From Spirosoma pollinicola (GTDB lineage Bacteria; Bacteroidota; Bacteroidia; Cytophagales; Spirosomataceae), in NCBI RefSeq assembly GCF_002831565.1, contig NZ_CP025096.1:4264501-4328500 (forward strand): a DNA stretch of 64,000 nt. The letters run 5' to 3'. Below are positions 1 to 7,902 of this stretch, in pieces. The stretch's first letter is position 1; every line of letters starts with the position of its first letter. The notes below the pieces were generated by a model. It ran no database searches, was not told the origin of the DNA, and saw only the letters and a program-made list of their open reading frames with translations. A program made the position numbers and the translations under genes.

Positions 1-460
1 CAGAATGCTCGGCCAACACCATACCCTTCTCAAAGAATATAATAGAGCTGTCGTACTTGCTCTGCATGCCATACATAGCACCATAGGTATTATACACTTT
101 TATTAAACGAGCCGTATCGTTTAAGGCGATGTAGGTTGCTTCGGCTGCTTTAAGGTTCGCTTTGGCTGCGGCATAATTCCCCTTCACGCTGTAGTTAAAC
201 GCTAATCGTATTCGGGCAATACCTTCCCCCTGTGGGTACTTGATTCGCTGGGCATCAGCAATTGTTTTGATGCTCAGGCTTATAGCTGAATCAATATTTA
301 TCTGACTCAATAGATTAATCTTGGCATTGATTCGATTAATCCGTCCGGTATCTGTTGTGGCCTGACGAATAAGACGATCCAGACTGTCTAGTTTTAAACT
401 TTGTCCCTGAAGCGTAGCTAGATTGAAGAGGATAATTACAACGGTAGTCAGATATTTCAT
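1..460 (-). CDS. TPR-containing signalling protein, N-terminal part only
   Basis: The reading frame starts at the ATG at 458-460 and runs off the left edge of the window, so only about 153 residues are visible. It opens with a signal peptide (MKYLTTVVIILFNLATLQGQ). Helical TPR-like repeats follow, with the usual Bacteroidota wording: a pair around 'GIARIRLAFNYSVKGNYAAA' and another around 'YNTYGAMYGMQSKYDSSI'. In this phylum such an N-terminus usually precedes a membrane segment and either a histidine kinase or a LuxR-type output domain, but that part lies outside the window. Function is therefore open. Confidence 0.7.
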   Translation of the reverse strand, partial: MKYLTTVVIILFNLATLQGQSLKLDSLDRLIRQATTDTGRINRINAKINLLSQINIDSAISLSIKTIADAQRIKYPQGEGIARIRLAFNYSVKGNYAAAKANLKAAEATYIALNDTARLIKVYNTYGAMYGMQSKYDSSIIFFEKGMVLAEHS

Positions 461-669
461 GCTGGATAAGAACCTTAAAAAATATGCATACACTCCTTCC
501 TGCCAATTAAATGTCAATATACATTAACGTATTAATTTCCAGAGTTATAACATGGATTTTATAGGCAATGACTTAATCAACGACCGAACATAAAATTACG
601 GTAATCAAATTTGTCCATGAATGAACTGATTGTCAGTTCCTGATTAGTTAGACTAGCCGTAATCGGAAA
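461..669. other. Intergenic gap between galM end and TPR gene start
   Basis: About 210 bases without a gene. It must hold the promoter of the TPR gene and the end of the galM transcript, both reading leftwards. A short hairpin (AACTGA-ttg-TCAGTT, near 623-637) lies just past galM but has no following U run, so I do not call a terminator. I see no clear TAnnTTTG element. Confidence 0.4.
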
Positions 670-1701
670 TTATTCCAGCCGTACCCAGATAGTACCGGAA
701 AGTGTTTCTCCCGGATTTAAAATTGTTAGGCCTTCGCCATTATTAAAGGCATCTACATTGGCCGTTAGAGGCTCAATAGCGATACTATCGCGCCGGATGG
801 GGGTGTAACAAACCAGATAATTAAGTTTGTTTTCACCGGTTTCCTGTCCTACGATCAATTGAATCCCCATGTCAAGGGAGGTGAGTATGGTTTCGGCAAA
901 AGGATTTGGATTTTCGGGATTGCTGGTTGGTTCGATAGCAAAAGCGGTATCCATTTGTACGTCATTCAGCTCAATTGTGGCGGCTGGCTCGAACGCCTGT
1001 TTACCCTTTGGGATCATGTACTCATCGAGGAGAACAGGCGTGCGATTCGGCAGTGACAGGCTCATGTTATTGACCGATTCGTTCGTAAACGTAAAGTAGG
1101 GATGCCAGCCAAAAGCAGCCGGAGAGCGTCTGGAACCTGTATTAAGTGCCGAATATTTGACTTCCAGCGCACACATACGGTCGTTTTCGGAATGGTTTCC
1201 GTTGGGTAGCAAATTAGCCTGAACTAACGTATACGTAACCGTCAGGGTGAACGGGAAAGGATAGCCAACGGTATCGCCTTCATACGTGTATTCAACTACT
1301 AACCGGGCATGTGTCGAGGTAACTTCCTGACTAACGACCGAAAAGACACGGCCATGAACAAAACCGTGCAAGGAATTATCGCGCTTTATCTCATTGAGCT
1401 TCAGCGCATGATCTTCGCCATCAAAATGATAAATGCCATGTCGAATACGACTCGGAAACGGGTACAGCAACGCACTGGCGTAACTCTCGTCACTCAGAAG
1501 TGCCTGCGGTGAATCGGGCGATTGGAGTAAAGCGAATAAATGATGTCCTTTCCGCAAAACCAATCGGCGCAGAATACCCCCGTATTCTGGAATGACTGTT
1601 ATAAATTCACCCGTTTCGGTGTGTTCGAGGATGTATTCGGTAAGCGGTTCCGCTCCGGTGGCCAATGGGCCAAATGGCTGGGTTGTTATCTGAAAGGGCA
1701 T
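670..1701 (-). CDS. galM: Aldose 1-epimerase (mutarotase) family protein
   Basis: Interconverts the alpha and beta anomers of hexoses. The 343-residue length fits the family. Visible signatures are 'PFPSRIRHGIY', 'LHGFVHGRVF', the 'GWHPYF' motif with the catalytic histidine, and the C-terminal 'IEPLTANVDAFNNG' with the catalytic glutamate. I chose the ATG at 1699-1701 (MPFQITTQ). An upstream TTG extension would add 32 residues unlike the family and would run up to the stop of the preceding gene. It has no signal peptide, so it is probably cytoplasmic. It is last in a colinear minus-strand run with the TIGR02757 gene. Confidence 0.85.
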   Translation of the reverse strand: MPFQITTQPFGPLATGAEPLTEYILEHTETGEFITVIPEYGGILRRLVLRKGHHLFALLQSPDSPQALLSDESYASALLYPFPSRIRHGIYHFDGEDHALKLNEIKRDNSLHGFVHGRVFSVVSQEVTSTHARLVVEYTYEGDTVGYPFPFTLTVTYTLVQANLLPNGNHSENDRMCALEVKYSALNTGSRRSPAAFGWHPYFTFTNESVNNMSLSLPNRTPVLLDEYMIPKGKQAFEPAATIELNDVQMDTAFAIEPTSNPENPNPFAETILTSLDMGIQLIVGQETGENKLNYLVCYTPIRRDSIAIEPLTANVDAFNNGEGLTILNPGETLSGTIWVRLE

Positions 1702-1799
1702 GATATAAAAGATGCAGTCAGTCAATAAGTAAGCCTTCCAACGATTGTATTGTTTTGATAAAGCGCATAAAAATAAGCAAATCGTGCGCTGGGTCAACG

Positions 1800-2594
1800 T
1801 TACAACTCGCCTTCAACGCCAACCCCAAAAAGCGCAAAATCATACCGTACGGGATCGGTTGGGTCAAATTGCCGGAGCGTTTCGGTGAGTTCGAGCGCAG
1901 CTTTCCAGTCGGTTTGTGGCCTGGATAGCAACTTCAAATGGCGAGCTACCCGGTTTACGTGAACATCAATCGGGATGACTAACTGAGCTGGTTTCAGGCG
2001 TGTCCACACGCCAAAATCTACACCCCGATCGTCTTGCCGAACCATCCAGCGCAAAAACATCAGTAGCCGTTTGCAGGCCGAATTTCGGGCGGGGGTAGCG
2101 ATGTGCTTGCGGGTTCGTTCAGGAAAAAAATCGGTGAGGCCGCAAAAACGATCATGAAAAGCAATGAGCGACGCTTCTACGGTTCCGGCCGGGTCACTCA
2201 GGAAAGCGTCTTCCAGCGAGTCGTGTTTCTGAAAATACTGTCGGAAGAAATGAAGAAAATACAGCGCATCGATTGCGTTGAATGTTCTGTGTTTAAAGGC
2301 CAGAAATCGCTTTAAGTCGCTTTCTTCATGATGTTGAATGAAGTCGTAAGGAGCGCCATCCATCAAGTCGATTAGCTCAGTAGATTTTTTCAGAATGACC
2401 GGCCGCTGCCCCCAGGCCAGCACAGCCGCCCAGAAACCCATGATCTCAATGTCCTGTTTCAGGCTAAAGCGGTGGGGAATCGAAATGGGGTCACGCTCAA
2501 TAAATGAAGGCCGATTGTATTGATCGGCCTTCGTATCTAAAAAATCCTTTACTGACGCGTAATGCCTGGTATTAATGATTAACTCATCATTCAT
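1800..2594 (-). CDS. TIGR02757 family protein (DUF2400)
   Basis: A 264-residue protein that matches the TIGR02757 pattern seen in Bacteroidota and some proteobacteria. It has 'FIERDPISIPHRF', 'DIEIMGFWAAVLAWGQR', a central 'NAIDALYFLHFFRQY', 'KRLLMFLRWMVRQDD', and a C-terminal 'IPIDVHVNRVARHLKL' resembling the helix-hairpin-helix of DNA glycosylases. No biochemical role is established that I know of; a nucleic-acid role is an inference from the fold resemblance. Its ATG overlaps the stop of the upstream 70-residue gene by four bases (ATGA), which implies translational coupling. Confidence 0.85.
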   Translation of the reverse strand: MNDELIINTRHYASVKDFLDTKADQYNRPSFIERDPISIPHRFSLKQDIEIMGFWAAVLAWGQRPVILKKSTELIDLMDGAPYDFIQHHEESDLKRFLAFKHRTFNAIDALYFLHFFRQYFQKHDSLEDAFLSDPAGTVEASLIAFHDRFCGLTDFFPERTRKHIATPARNSACKRLLMFLRWMVRQDDRGVDFGVWTRLKPAQLVIPIDVHVNRVARHLKLLSRPQTDWKAALELTETLRQFDPTDPVRYDFALFGVGVEGEL

Positions 2595-2803
2595 TTACTT
2601 TTTCCTCCACTAACAATCCAGGCCATTGCGGTTGAAATTCCTGAGAATAAGGCTAACAGGCTCGACATGAGAAACGTGAAGACCGCAATGAACGGATAAG
2701 CCAGCGTGAACATGATACTGAATGTAAGGTAGCCGGGGGTGGCTTTCATTTGTTCGTCGCGTTCCCGGTGACGGCGGGCAATACGTTCTTCTTTCGTTTC
2801 CAT
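2591..2803 (-). CDS. Small membrane protein of unknown function
   Basis: 70 residues: a charged N-terminus (METKEERIARRHRERDEQ) followed by two adjoining hydrophobic stretches (about residues 25-45 and 47-64) and a short basic tail. It is likely an inner-membrane hairpin with its N-terminus in the cytoplasm. It starts 7 bases after the LysM gene ends and overlaps the TIGR02757 gene by ATGA, so it sits in a tight three-gene unit. I do not recognise a family. Confidence 0.7.
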   Translation of the reverse strand: METKEERIARRHRERDEQMKATPGYLTFSIMFTLAYPFIAVFTFLMSSLLALFSGISTAMAWIVSGGKSK

Positions 2804-2810
2804 AAATGAG

Positions 2811-4010
2811 CTATCGAACTATGTAACTGACCTCTGCCCGAAAACGCCGATCTTCGGGTGAAAGTTTCGCGAAGGCCTGTGTCGATAGTTTAATTAGAAT
2901 CTTGTCATTAACACCTGTATCAGGTAACCGGCCGATGACTTTTACCCACAAGCTCTGGTTGTTAAACTCGTTTCGTACCTGTACCAGTGTGCCTATGGGC
3001 GCTGTCCGGTGAAGGGCCAGGTATTTGCCCGAACCATCATTTCCTTCAATCATCTCGGCCACACCACTGTTCGATATCCGTCGACCCCGCGTTGGCATGG
3101 GTGCATCGTTTCCGGGCCGGGGTGGCTCGATGATTTCGGCTGGTTTTTCGGGCGACTTCTCCACGGGTTTCTCCGTTGGTTTTTCAGCGGGTTTTGTTGT
3201 TGGATGGGTTTCGGCCTCGGTTGGTTTTGTCGTAGCGGGGGCGGTCGGTGTTGGACGGCTATGCTCGGGTTTAGGGTCGGCGGGTGTCGTCGATTTAGGC
3301 TCTGTGGGGCGTGGCTCGGTAGGCCGAACAGCTACGTGCGGTGCGGGATCGGGGGTATTCCGACGGGTTGGCAGATCGGGCGTTTTGGCTGCGGGTGCAG
3401 GTGTAGATGGAGCCGATGGTGTACGGTCCAGATACGCTTTTTCGGAAACAATAAGCGCCTGGCCAATTAGCATTTTGTTGCCGGAGAGATTATTCCATTT
3501 ACGCAGATCTTCCTGCGACACGCCATATCGGCTGGCTAAGCTGTAAAGCGTTTGGGCGGGTTCAACTACGTGGATGCCCGCCTTTGCCGGATCATCGGCC
3601 TTGATTATATTTTTCTCTGGCTGCTTCTGGGCTTTTGCTGCTTTGGCTTCCTTCTTCTCCGCTTTTTCCTGTTTCTTAACCGCTTTGTCGATCACCTTCT
3701 CTTCTTTCCGGCTTAGCGTACCGTCCGGAATTGGAACCCGGACGATCTGAGCATATTTAACGGCATCTTTCAACGTTGGATTTGCCGCCTTAATGTCGGC
3801 AACGGAGCGGCCATAGCGTCGGGCAATGGCGTAAAGCGTCTGGCCTTCATTAACACGATGTAAAATAAATCGTTTGCCGTCTTTTTTTTCAACACCAATG
3901 GAATCGGTAACGGTTGGCTTTACAGGAAAGGATGGATAGGCCTGGACAGCATGGATGCATAGTATGCTGCCTACCAGCCACAATGCGGAACGAAGTGAAA
4001 TTTTTTTCAT
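2811..4010 (-). CDS. LysM cell-wall-binding protein with C-terminal double-psi beta-barrel
   Basis: Exported protein of 399 residues. Signal peptide about 1-24. LysM 1 at about 50-93 (HRVNEGQTLYAIARRYG) and LysM 2 at about 146-189 (HVVEPAQTLYSLASRYG) bind peptidoglycan. A Lys/Ala/Glu-rich helix separates them at 101-135. A Pro/Thr/Glu linker runs from about 195 to 300 with irregular EKP-type repeats. The C-terminal 95 residues (ALHRTAPIGTLVQVRN, VIGRLPDTGVNDKILIKLS) look like an RlpA-like double-psi barrel. The catalytic residues of lytic RlpA proteins are not evident, so a binding or structural role is as likely as lytic activity. Confidence 0.85.
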   Translation of the reverse strand: MKKISLRSALWLVGSILCIHAVQAYPSFPVKPTVTDSIGVEKKDGKRFILHRVNEGQTLYAIARRYGRSVADIKAANPTLKDAVKYAQIVRVPIPDGTLSRKEEKVIDKAVKKQEKAEKKEAKAAKAQKQPEKNIIKADDPAKAGIHVVEPAQTLYSLASRYGVSQEDLRKWNNLSGNKMLIGQALIVSEKAYLDRTPSAPSTPAPAAKTPDLPTRRNTPDPAPHVAVRPTEPRPTEPKSTTPADPKPEHSRPTPTAPATTKPTEAETHPTTKPAEKPTEKPVEKSPEKPAEIIEPPRPGNDAPMPTRGRRISNSGVAEMIEGNDGSGKYLALHRTAPIGTLVQVRNEFNNQSLWVKVIGRLPDTGVNDKILIKLSTQAFAKLSPEDRRFRAEVSYIVR

Positions 4011-4368
4011 GGGTTATTGGCAGCCGGAAAGCGGTCGAAGTGATAGACAACGGCCAATTCTATAAACGGCTTAATAGGTAAAATTAACACAATTATGGGG
4101 TAGTTTTATACTCGACCGAATTTAGAATGTATGCGTCATAAGGGGGTAAACAGCATACGAAATTTACAATTTTCGACGAAGTTTTGACAAAAATACCGTT
4201 TTATGCTGTTAAAAAACCTTAAAACAGAACCACCTGAACAGAAGCGGTCGTTTGATGTTTAACTACAAAGAGGTAGTAAGGCAAAAATGACGAATGGGTG
4301 ATGTCTCAATAACAGCTCATCAACCCGTTGGCAAACACTGCTTCACTGCTTCGAACTCCTTAAAAATT
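4011..4368. other. Divergent intergenic region between LysM gene and porX
   Basis: 358 bases. It must hold promoters for both divergent genes. I find no exact TAnnTTTG element; the nearest plus-strand candidate is around 4186-4206 (TTTTGAC, then TACCGTTTTATG). An in-frame upstream start at 4294 would add 25 low-complexity residues to PorX, which I reject. Confidence 0.3.
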
Positions 4369-5964
4369 ATGCAAAATTATTCGATACTCTGGGCCGACGA
4401 CGAGATAGATCTTCTAAAACCCCACATCCTGTTTTTGAAAAATAAAGGATACGACGTAACGCCTGTTAATAGCGGAGCTGATGCGCTCGATCAGGTTGAA
4501 CAGACCAATTATGACGTCGTATTTCTGGACGAAATGATGCCGGGTATGACAGGGCTGGAGACGCTTGCCCAGATTAAACAAGTGCGCCCTAATCTGCCCG
4601 TTGTGATGATTACAAAGAGCGAAGAAGAGCATATTATGGAAGAGGCCATCGGCTCTAAAATTGCCGATTACCTGATCAAACCTCTGAACCCGAATCAAAT
4701 CCTTCTGTCGGTCAAAAAAATTCTGGATAACAAACGGCTTGTTACCGAACGAACCAATATTGGCTATCAACAGGATTTCCGAAATATATCCATGCAGTAT
4801 AATGACCGCATGGACTTCAATGAATGGGTTGATGTTTATAAGAAGCTCATATATTGGGAGTTAGAGCTTGATAGTTCGCAGGATAAGAGTATGCTGGAGG
4901 TGATGAACATGCAGAAGAGTGAAGCCAATTCTGAATTCTGCAAGTTTGTTGTCGATAATTACGAAGATTGGTTGAACGATCCCAAAACCGAAAGTCCGGT
5001 TATGTCACATCAACTGATGCGCAAAAAAGTATTTCCACTAGTCGAGTCGGGTGGTAGTTCGTCTGCGTCCGGTGGAGCACCTTCCGGTGGGGCATCCTTA
5101 TTTTTTCTTCTGATCGATAATCTGCGGTTCGATCAATGGAAAGTCATTGAACCGCTTCTGGCAGAGTACTTCACAATTGAGGAAGAGTCGTCGTACTATG
5201 CTATCCTGCCAACGACAACGGGTTTTGCCCGTAACGCCATTTTTTCGGGGATGATGCCCAGCGAGATGGAGCGTAAACACCCCGATTTATGGGTGAATGA
5301 CGATAGTGAAGATGAGGGCCTTAACAACCACGAAGAAGAATTCCTGCGTCGGCAGCTTGACCAAAGTCGCCTGAACATCAAGATGTCGTACCACAAGATT
5401 CTGAATGTTAATCAGGGAAAATCGCTTGTCGATAATTTTAATAACCTGTTACAGAATCAGTTAAACGTAGTGGTCTACAATTTCGTGGATATGCTGTCGC
5501 ACGCCCGAACGGATATGGCTATGATCAAGGAACTGGCTCCTGACGAATCGGCCTATCGGTCTATTATGCGGTCGTGGTTTCTGCACTCACCTATTTTAGA
5601 GTTTGTGCAAAAGATTGCAGCCAAGGGTGGGCGACTCATCATTACGACCGATCACGGGATGATCCGGGTTCAGAAACCGGCCAAAATAGTTGGCTATCGC
5701 GAAACGAATACCAACCTTCGTTACAAACAGGGCAAAAACTTAGGGTTCGATGATAACCACCTTTTTGTAGGACGCAAGCCTGAGCGGTTGTTCCTGCCGA
5801 AACCCCACGTATCGACAGCTTATGTATTTACGCTCGAAGATTACTTCTTTGCGTACCCTAACAATTACAATTACTACGTGAATCATTACCGCAATACCTT
5901 CCAGCACGGGGGCGTATCGCTGGAGGAGATAATTGTTCCCTTTGCGTATTTGAAAGCGAAGTAA
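4369..5964 (+). CDS. porX: PorX-type response regulator with PglZ/alkaline phosphatase-like effector domain
   Basis: 531 residues. The receiver domain (1-120) carries the acidic pair D10/D11, phospho-acceptor D54 in 'FLDEMMPG', T82 and K104 in 'YLIKP'. A helical middle region follows. The PglZ/alkaline-phosphatase-superfamily domain has 'LFFLLIDNLRFDQW' (metal-binding Asp), 'ILPTTTGFARN' (Thr nucleophile position) and 'IITTDHGM' (Asp-His metal ligands). PorX is the regulator of type IX secretion in Bacteroidota, working with the PorY kinase and SigP; neither is in this window. The start chosen is the ATG at 4369 (MQNYSILWADDE), because family members begin right at the receiver domain. Confidence 0.93.
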   Translation: MQNYSILWADDEIDLLKPHILFLKNKGYDVTPVNSGADALDQVEQTNYDVVFLDEMMPGMTGLETLAQIKQVRPNLPVVMITKSEEEHIMEEAIGSKIADYLIKPLNPNQILLSVKKILDNKRLVTERTNIGYQQDFRNISMQYNDRMDFNEWVDVYKKLIYWELELDSSQDKSMLEVMNMQKSEANSEFCKFVVDNYEDWLNDPKTESPVMSHQLMRKKVFPLVESGGSSSASGGAPSGGASLFFLLIDNLRFDQWKVIEPLLAEYFTIEEESSYYAILPTTTGFARNAIFSGMMPSEMERKHPDLWVNDDSEDEGLNNHEEEFLRRQLDQSRLNIKMSYHKILNVNQGKSLVDNFNNLLQNQLNVVVYNFVDMLSHARTDMAMIKELAPDESAYRSIMRSWFLHSPILEFVQKIAAKGGRLIITTDHGMIRVQKPAKIVGYRETNTNLRYKQGKNLGFDDNHLFVGRKPERLFLPKPHVSTAYVFTLEDYFFAYPNNYNYYVNHYRNTFQHGGVSLEEIIVPFAYLKAK

Positions 5965-5972
5965 GTGAATTA

Positions 5973-6059
5973 ATGAAGTAAGTGAAGTGGGTAGATTAGT
6001 GAAGTGAGTTTCAGACTTTGGTCCTCGCTTCATTAATCTACCCACTTCACTTACTTCAC
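5973..6059. repeat. Mirrored inverted repeat between convergent porX and ROK genes
   Basis: Left arm 5973-6008 and right arm 6024-6059 are about 36 bp each with only a few mismatches, with a 15-base loop. The plus strand has no C from 5958 to 6011, and the mirror arm is correspondingly poor in G. It lies between two convergent stops and most likely ends both transcripts. Confidence 0.85.
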
Positions 6060-6069
6060 TACTCCCCAA

Positions 6070-7302
6070 TCAATAGGTTGCAAATATGTCTTCCATCATG
6101 TAAGCGTGGGTACCTAACCATTTAGCCGTGCCATCCAATTGCGTTAGTTCAATGGTCATGTCGTTCCGGAATTCGCTCAGGCAGTATTTACTAATGGCTT
6201 GCTCAATGGTATTCAGGATAAAGGCCGATGCTGTGGCCAGTACTCCATCCACAATAATGATCTCTGGATTGAATAAACTAATGGCAATGGCCAGCCCTTT
6301 GCCCAGTTGATAGCCGGTTTCGTGTAGTACGTCGATGGCGTAGGAGTCGCCATGATGCGCTGCGTTAATAATTTCGTCGATATCAATTTGATCGGTATCC
6401 TTCTGGAAAGATGCCAGCTTTGAGATTTGCCCCGCCAGGATATCCCGCTTTACCCGTTTGACAAGTGCCGAGGCCGATGTGATCGTGTTCAGGCAGCCAA
6501 TTTTACCGCAAATACACAGCTCTCCTTCCGGGTCTACCTGAATGTGCCCAAGTTCACCGGCAAATCCGCTGGCTCCCTGAAAAACATCGCCATTGACAAT
6601 AATTCCCAACCCTACACCCCAGTCGATGTTAATGGCCAGCACCTGTTTTTTCCCTTTGGCACCCCCAAACCGACTTTCGCCCAGAACCGTTGCTTTTGTG
6701 TCATTTATGAGATACACCGGCTTGCCCAATTGCTCCGAAAGCCACTGTGTTGGTGACTCGCCGGTTTCGTTGAGGTGCATATAGGTTAAATTTATACCCC
6801 GGCGGGCGTCAACTAAACCCGGCATTGACACCCCCACCGCAAGGATGTCATTGGCATCAATCTCCGAATCGGCTAGTGCGCTGGCAAAGTAGTGAGCCAG
6901 GGATGAAAGAAAGCTTGGGTTGTCATTTAGCCGTAAGTCATAATCACCGCGATAGATCACTTTTCGCTGGATGTTCATGAAGAGGATTTTGGTATCGTGT
7001 GTGCTGACATCCAGCACGGCCACATAATTATGCTTCGTGTTCAGCCCAAACAGCACCGGTCGCCGACCGTTACTGCCGGTTGCCGTGCCGATAGGCGTAA
7101 CCCAATGGTTCTCAATAAGCTCTTCGACCAGGCTCGTTACGGAGGGAACACTGCTGTGTAATATTTTCGTCAAATGAGCAAGTGTACAGGTGCCTTCAGC
7201 ATACAGATGGGCCAGTACATTACGCTGTTTTTGATTCTTCTTGTAGTCAACAACCGATTGCTGAGTTGGTGGCTCTTCATCAAGGACAAGAGATGTGTTC
7301 AT
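6070..7302 (-). CDS. ROK family transcriptional regulator (NagC/XylR-like)
   Basis: 410 residues. The N-terminal winged helix-turn-helix (about 25-75) contains 'GTCTLAHLTKILHSSVPSVT'. The ROK domain follows with 'NDTKATVLGESRFGG' and 'GFAGELGHIQVDPEG', plus the zinc motif CICGKIGC. The usual Glu after that motif is Asn here (CLN). The kinase phosphate-binding DxGGT is replaced by 'DVSTHDTK', so it should be a regulator rather than a sugar kinase. It diverges from the SusC/SusD operon, and I infer it represses or tunes that operon in response to a sugar or sugar phosphate. Confidence 0.88.
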   Translation of the reverse strand: MNTSLVLDEEPPTQQSVVDYKKNQKQRNVLAHLYAEGTCTLAHLTKILHSSVPSVTSLVEELIENHWVTPIGTATGSNGRRPVLFGLNTKHNYVAVLDVSTHDTKILFMNIQRKVIYRGDYDLRLNDNPSFLSSLAHYFASALADSEIDANDILAVGVSMPGLVDARRGINLTYMHLNETGESPTQWLSEQLGKPVYLINDTKATVLGESRFGGAKGKKQVLAINIDWGVGLGIIVNGDVFQGASGFAGELGHIQVDPEGELCICGKIGCLNTITSASALVKRVKRDILAGQISKLASFQKDTDQIDIDEIINAAHHGDSYAIDVLHETGYQLGKGLAIAISLFNPEIIIVDGVLATASAFILNTIEQAISKYCLSEFRNDMTIELTQLDGTAKWLGTHAYMMEDIFATY

Positions 7303-7367
7303 GTTTATTAGATAGGATGTAGTCGTTACGGAAAGTACAGTAGAACGGTGATATTACATTAAAGTTC

Positions 7368-7375
7368 CAAAGCTA
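7368..7375 (-). promoter_or_regulatory. Candidate -7 element for the ROK gene
   Basis: The minus strand reads TAGCTTTG, an exact match to the Bacteroidota TAnnTTTG consensus, 66 bases before the ATG. No clear -33 TTG is seen at the usual distance. Confidence 0.4.
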
Positions 7376-7670
7376 TGGTAATGCACTAACTACTTATATA
7401 AATAGCGATCTTACAATAAAAAAATTTATATATACACGTTGTTATAATAAAATATATTATTAATAATGGCTTTGGTGTCCCTCATTCTCGTTGAGAGTAT
7501 CCTACTATTTATTTGACCGATAATCTTCTAATCTTCAGCCCTGAGTGTATCGCGGCAGAAATTAAACTAATGAAATGCGGAATAATGCAAATTAAGAGGC
7601 AACTACCTTTATACGCATTATTAAGCAAAGGCAATTTTAAAAAAAATTATTAACTTGATCATATACTATA

Positions 7671-7678
7671 TATATTTG
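7671..7678 (+). promoter_or_regulatory. Candidate -7 element for susC
   Basis: TATATTTG matches TAnnTTTG exactly. A TTG at 7655-7657 is closer than the usual -33 spacing. The surrounding AT-rich sequence could give chance matches. Confidence 0.35.
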
Positions 7679-7902
7679 TCAAACTATCATGATTGTTTAT
7701 TTAAATATTGATATATCTCCTGATTTACATAATTAATTTGGTACATAAGGACATATCGGGACTATATAGTTAGTATATCATTTATATATCTGCATTACTA
7801 CTGACAAACAGGCTGATTACGCTTTGAAGGCTGTTGGAACGTTGCAATAAAGTTGAGTTTTGTGAGTAAAATTCTTTTAACCTAATCAAATGTCTAACCA
7901 AT

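Larger units (their letters stand above)
7303..7902. other. AT-rich divergent regulatory region of the SusCD locus
   Basis: 600 bases with no supportable gene. It is strongly AT-rich with many TATATA steps (7440-7475, 7660-7680, 7765-7795). It must contain the promoters of the ROK regulator and of susC. The susC leader would be long, about 220 nt from the best promoter candidate, leaving room for leader regulation, although I recognise no known riboswitch. Confidence 0.5.

Noticed and set aside
3009..3546. Long plus-strand open frames opposite the LysM gene
   Set aside because: They mirror the Pro/Thr-rich linker codons, are Gly/Trp/Cys-rich, and have no recognisable domain.
4294..4368. N-terminal extension of PorX
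   Set aside because: The receiver domain begins at the ATG at 4369; the extension has no family resemblance.
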